Shown piece by piece: positions 61,010-64,000 of a stretch of DNA of 64,000 nucleotides. Positions within the stretch are counted from its first letter, which is position 1; the number at the start of each line of letters is the position of its first letter. Below the pieces are notes generated by a model. The model ran no database searches and was not told where the DNA came from. It saw nothing but the letters and a program-made list of their open reading frames with translations. The position numbers were made by a program, and so were the translations under genes. This DNA comes from Acidovorax sp. sif1233 (GTDB lineage Bacteria; Pseudomonadota; Gammaproteobacteria; Burkholderiales; Burkholderiaceae_C): NCBI RefSeq assembly GCF_019218755.1, contig NZ_JAHUWZ010000004.1, forward strand, positions 124,001 to 188,000, written 5' to 3'.

Positions 61010-62596
61010 TCAAGTCACCGGCGCGGGGTTGAACAGCACCAGCGCGTTGTGCAGCTTCCACTGCTCGGCCCAGGTCTTCTTGCGGCCGCTGGCCACGTCG
61101 AGCAGCAGGTGGAACATCTCCCAGCCCAGGTCTTCAATGCTGGCCTCGCCGTCGGCGATCTTGCCGGCGTTGATGTCCATCAGGTCATTCCAGCGGCGGG
61201 CCAGGTCGGTGCGCGTGGCCACCTTGACCACGGGGCATTCGGCCAGGCCGTAGGGCGTGCCCCGGCCGGTGGTGAACACGTGCAGGTTCATGCCAGCGGC
61301 CAGCTGCAGCGTGCCGCAGATGAAGTCGCTGGCGGGCGTGGCGGCGTACACCAGGCCGCGTTGGTCACGGTGCAGCTTCTCGCCCGGGGCCAGCACGTGC
61401 GAGATCGGAGCAGTGCCGCTCTTGATGATGGAGCCCATGGCCTTCTCGGCGATGTTGGACAAGCCACCGGCCTTGTTGCCCGGCGTGGTGTTGGCGGCGC
61501 GGTCCACGCGGCCCCGGTCGAGGTACTGGTCGTACCAGCCCAGTTCGCGCACGATGGACTGGGCCACTTCGGGCGTGGCGGCGCGGCTGGTGAGCTGCTC
61601 CACGGCATCGCGCACCTCGGTGTTTTCACTGAACATCACGGTGGCGCCGGCGCGCACCAGCAGGTCGGCGCAAAAGCCCACGGCTGGGTTGGCGGTGACG
61701 CCCGAGAACGCATCGCTGCCGCCGCACTGCACGCCCAGCACCAGCTCGCTGGCGGGGATGGTCTCGCGGCGGCGGGCGTTCAGCCGTGTGAGGTGCGGGC
61801 GCGCGCTTTGCACGATGTGGTCGAGCATGGACATGAAGCCCACATGCTCTTCGGCCTGCAGGCACACGGTCTCCGGGCCCAGCGCCGCATCACGCTCGTC
61901 GGTGATGGGAAAGCTGCCCGGGGGCAACAGGCGGTCGGGCTGGAGCTTTTCGCAGCCCAGGCTCACCACCATGACCTCACCCCCAAAGTTGGGATTGAGG
62001 CTGATGTTGCGCAGGGTGCGGATGGGGATGATGGCGTCGGGCGCATCGATGGCCACGCCGCAGCCATAGGTGTGCTCCAGGCCGATCACGTCATCCACCT
62101 GCGGGTACAGCGGCAGCAGCTCCGCCTTGATGCGGCGCACCGCCAGGGCCACGACCCCCGCCACACACTGCACGGTGGTGGTGATGGCCAGGATGTTGCG
62201 CGTGCCCACCGAGCCGTCTGCGTTGCGGTAGCCCTCGAAGGTGTAGCCCGTGAGCGGTTCGAGCACGGGCGACTTCACGGTGGCCATGGGCAGACCTTCG
62301 AGCGCGCGGGCCGAAGGCATCTGCAGCAGGCGCTCGTGCACCCAGCTGCCTGCCGGGATGGGCTTGAGCGCGTAGCCGATGGGCACGTTGTAGCGGCGCA
62401 CCACCTCCCCTTCGGCCATGTCCGTCAACGCCACCTTGTGGCCTTGGGGCACCTTGTCGCGCAGGGTGACGCCCGCGCCCGGCACGCCCTCGGGCAGCAC
62501 CGTGCCTGCGGGCAGGCCACCGTCGTTGGCGACGATGGCGACGTTGTCGTCCGCGTGCATGCGGATGGTGAGGGGTTCTCGCATCGGGTCGTTCAC
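61010..62596 (-). CDS. garD: Galactarate dehydratase
   Basis: Converts galactarate to 5-dehydro-4-deoxyglucarate. The 528-residue protein has the UxaA/GarD N-terminal domain ([19 protein letters not shown]) and the large catalytic domain ([35 protein letters not shown]). The C-terminus, [26 protein letters not shown] and [19 protein letters not shown], is typical of GarD and not of altronate dehydratase. It is downstream of a TRAP transporter in the same direction, matching a galactarate uptake and breakdown operon. Confidence 0.94.
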   Translation of the reverse strand: MNDPMREPLTIRMHADDNVAIVANDGGLPAGTVLPEGVPGAGVTLRDKVPQGHKVALTDMAEGEVVRRYNVPIGYALKPIPAGSWVHERLLQMPSARALEGLPMATVKSPVLEPLTGYTFEGYRNADGSVGTRNILAITTTVQCVAGVVALAVRRIKAELLPLYPQVDDVIGLEHTYGCGVAIDAPDAIIPIRTLRNISLNPNFGGEVMVVSLGCEKLQPDRLLPPGSFPITDERDAALGPETVCLQAEEHVGFMSMLDHIVQSARPHLTRLNARRRETIPASELVLGVQCGGSDAFSGVTANPAVGFCADLLVRAGATVMFSENTEVRDAVEQLTSRAATPEVAQSIVRELGWYDQYLDRGRVDRAANTTPGNKAGGLSNIAEKAMGSIIKSGTAPISHVLAPGEKLHRDQRGLVYAATPASDFICGTLQLAAGMNLHVFTTGRGTPYGLAECPVVKVATRTDLARRWNDLMDINAGKIADGEASIEDLGWEMFHLLLDVASGRKKTWAEQWKLHNALVLFNPAPVT

Positions 62597-62629
62597 TTCA
62601 TGTCCGCTTCGTGTTTTGCACGGCCGTGC

Positions 62630-63922
62630 TCATCCACCGGCCTTCAGCACCAGGTCCGGCAACCACATCGAAAACTGTGGCACGTAGGTCACCAGCATCA
62701 GCGCCACGATGAGTGCGCTGTAGAACGGCCAGATGGTCTTCATCACCTCGCCCACGGAGATGCCGCCGATGGTGCAGCCGATAAACTGCGTGGTACCCAC
62801 CGGCGGCGTGTTCAGGCCCAGCGCGCAGTTGATGAGCATGACGATGCCGAACTGCTCGGTGGTCATGCCGAATTGCTGGCAGATGGGCAGGAAGATGGGC
62901 GTGCAGATGAGGATGGTGGCCGCCATGTCCAGGAAGGTGCCGAGCACGAACAGGATGATGTTCACGCACAGGAAGATGACCCAGGGCGAGGTGCTCATGG
63001 ACTTGAGCGCATCGCCCGTCAGCTCGGCCACGCCGTACAGGCCGATGAGGTAGCCGAACATCGAAGAGATGCCGATCAGCAGCAGCACGGTGCCCGTGGT
63101 CTTGACGGCCTTGGAGGCGGCCTTGAGGAACTGTTCGCGCGTGAGCTTCTTGTAGACGAAGACCGACAGCACCAGGGCCCACACCACGGCCACCGAGGCA
63201 GATTCGGTGGCCGTGAACGCCCCCGACAGAATGCCCGCGATGATGATGACCACCACCGCCAGCCCGGGGACTGACGCTCTGAAGGAGATCCACACGATCT
63301 CCCAGCCGGGGAAAGTGCCCGCAGGGTAGCCGCGCTTGACGGCCACCAGGTAGGCCGCCAGCAGATTGCACACCGTGAGCAGCAGCGCCGGCACGATGCC
63401 CGCGAGGATCAGCGCCGCGATGCTCACCTTGCCGCCCGCGGCCAAGGTGAAGATGATCAGGTTGTGCGACGTGGGCATGAGCGCGCCCACCAGCGAGGCG
63501 TGCGTGGTCACGTTCACCGCATAGTCGGCGTGGTAGCCCTCTTTCTTCATCTGCGGGATGAGCACGGCGCCCATGGCGGACACGTCGGCCACGGGCGAAC
63601 CCGACACACCGCCGAACAGCGTGCAGGCGAGCACATTGCTCATGCCCAGACCGCCGCGCACATGGCCGGCCACGCTCTTGGCAAAGTCCACGATGCGGTC
63701 GGCGATGCCGCCGTACATCATGATCTCGCCCGCGAAGATGAAGAACGGGATCGCCAGGAACGAAAACGGATTCATGCCCGAAATCATCTGCTGGAAGCCC
63801 ACGGCCAGCGGCAGGCCTTCATACAGGATGGTGGCCAGCGACGACAGGCCGATGGAAAACGCCACGGGCACGCCCAGCAGCAGCAGGAGCGTGAAGGTCA
63901 CGCACAGAATGGTCAACGCCAT
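62630..63922 (-). CDS. dctM: TRAP transporter large permease (DctM-type)
   Basis: A 430-residue membrane protein with about 12 helices. Family motifs are PFFIFAGEIMMYGGIADRIVDFA, GSPVADVSAMGAVLIPQM, and LNTPPVGTTQFIGCTIGGIS. The large TRAP subunit carries the substrate with sodium. It lies 33 bp upstream of garD, so the transporter probably imports galactarate or a related sugar acid. Confidence 0.94.
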   Translation of the reverse strand: MALTILCVTFTLLLLLGVPVAFSIGLSSLATILYEGLPLAVGFQQMISGMNPFSFLAIPFFIFAGEIMMYGGIADRIVDFAKSVAGHVRGGLGMSNVLACTLFGGVSGSPVADVSAMGAVLIPQMKKEGYHADYAVNVTTHASLVGALMPTSHNLIIFTLAAGGKVSIAALILAGIVPALLLTVCNLLAAYLVAVKRGYPAGTFPGWEIVWISFRASVPGLAVVVIIIAGILSGAFTATESASVAVVWALVLSVFVYKKLTREQFLKAASKAVKTTGTVLLLIGISSMFGYLIGLYGVAELTGDALKSMSTSPWVIFLCVNIILFVLGTFLDMAATILICTPIFLPICQQFGMTTEQFGIVMLINCALGLNTPPVGTTQFIGCTIGGISVGEVMKTIWPFYSALIVALMLVTYVPQFSMWLPDLVLKAGG

Positions 63923-63946
63923 GATGGTGGAATCTTTACAGGAACG

Positions 63947-64000
63947 TTAGGGTGCTGGGCGGTACGCAGGGATTGCTTCGATCGTCCCCGGGGCGCTCCG
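63947..64000 (-). CDS. C-terminal end of a gene running off the right edge (probably TRAP small permease)
   Basis: An open frame of 17 codons ends at TAA at 63947-63949, reading ...APGTIEAIPAYRPAP. It lies 24 bp before the TRAP large-permease start. TRAP operons usually have the small permease here, so this is the likely product. The fragment is too short for recognition by itself. Confidence 0.45.
   Translation of the reverse strand, partial: RSAPGTIEAIPAYRPAP

Overview
The window is high-GC DNA from a betaproteobacterium, most likely a member of the Comamonadaceae close to Acidovorax. This rests on the gene families and their order: caa3-type cytochrome oxidase, DUF2244, Bug/TctC receptors, pcaIJF with an IclR regulator, and a MoxR/CoxE pair. 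A family of short intergenic repeats points the same way. Most of the window is ordinary chromosomal backbone.

Layout. 1-3.7 kb: coxA (partial), coxB with a fused cytochrome c domain, DUF2244 and a BioC-like methyltransferase, all on the minus strand. 3.7-8.1 kb: ComF, TrmL, a LysR regulator, a MaoC hydratase, ParA and a LysE exporter. 8.4-15.2 kb: a Kef-type antiporter, then an iron-uptake operon (TonB receptor, PepSY protein, two small membrane proteins) behind a Fur-box-like site. 15.4-19.1 kb: a TRIC-like channel, a transglutaminase-like protein, a thioesterase, and a divergent LysR/SDR pair. 19.2-24.7 kb: a beta-ketoadipate module (pcaI, pcaJ, pcaF, SDR, TctC-type receptor) divergent from its IclR-type regulator. 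24.8-30.1 kb: small conserved genes, a large lipobox and IPTL-like surface protein, a LuxR regulator and a diheme cytochrome c. 30.2-39.5 kb: a MoxR/GNAT/CoxE-like VWA cluster, then tamA-tamB.

39.58-46.48 kb is the accessory part. tRNA-Arg(CCT) is followed by a genomic island of about 6.8 kb. It is bounded by a near-repeat of the tRNA 3' end and by GGGGGCAC repeat clusters at both ends, and its P4-type tyrosine integrase lies at the right end. Inside, on the minus strand, are two genes that each end at a 69-bp site with the architecture of an integron attC site. They look like integron-type gene cassettes carried in an island with no integron integrase. Other cargo is a beta-lactamase-fold serine hydrolase, a trypsin-like protease with an intact catalytic triad, and a HEPN (AbiU2-like) protein with an R-x5-H motif. 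This is the best candidate for an undescribed, possibly anti-phage, gene set.

46.8-64 kb returns to backbone: a GFA-family protein, a methyltransferase, an RhtA-like exporter with a divergent Lrp regulator, a ketopantoate-reductase-like protein, a two-component system divergent from an ABC substrate-binding protein with a Pho-box-like site between them, a Do-type protease, a catalase-like protein, GalM, an EamA transporter, and a galactarate dehydratase with TRAP transporter genes running off the right edge.
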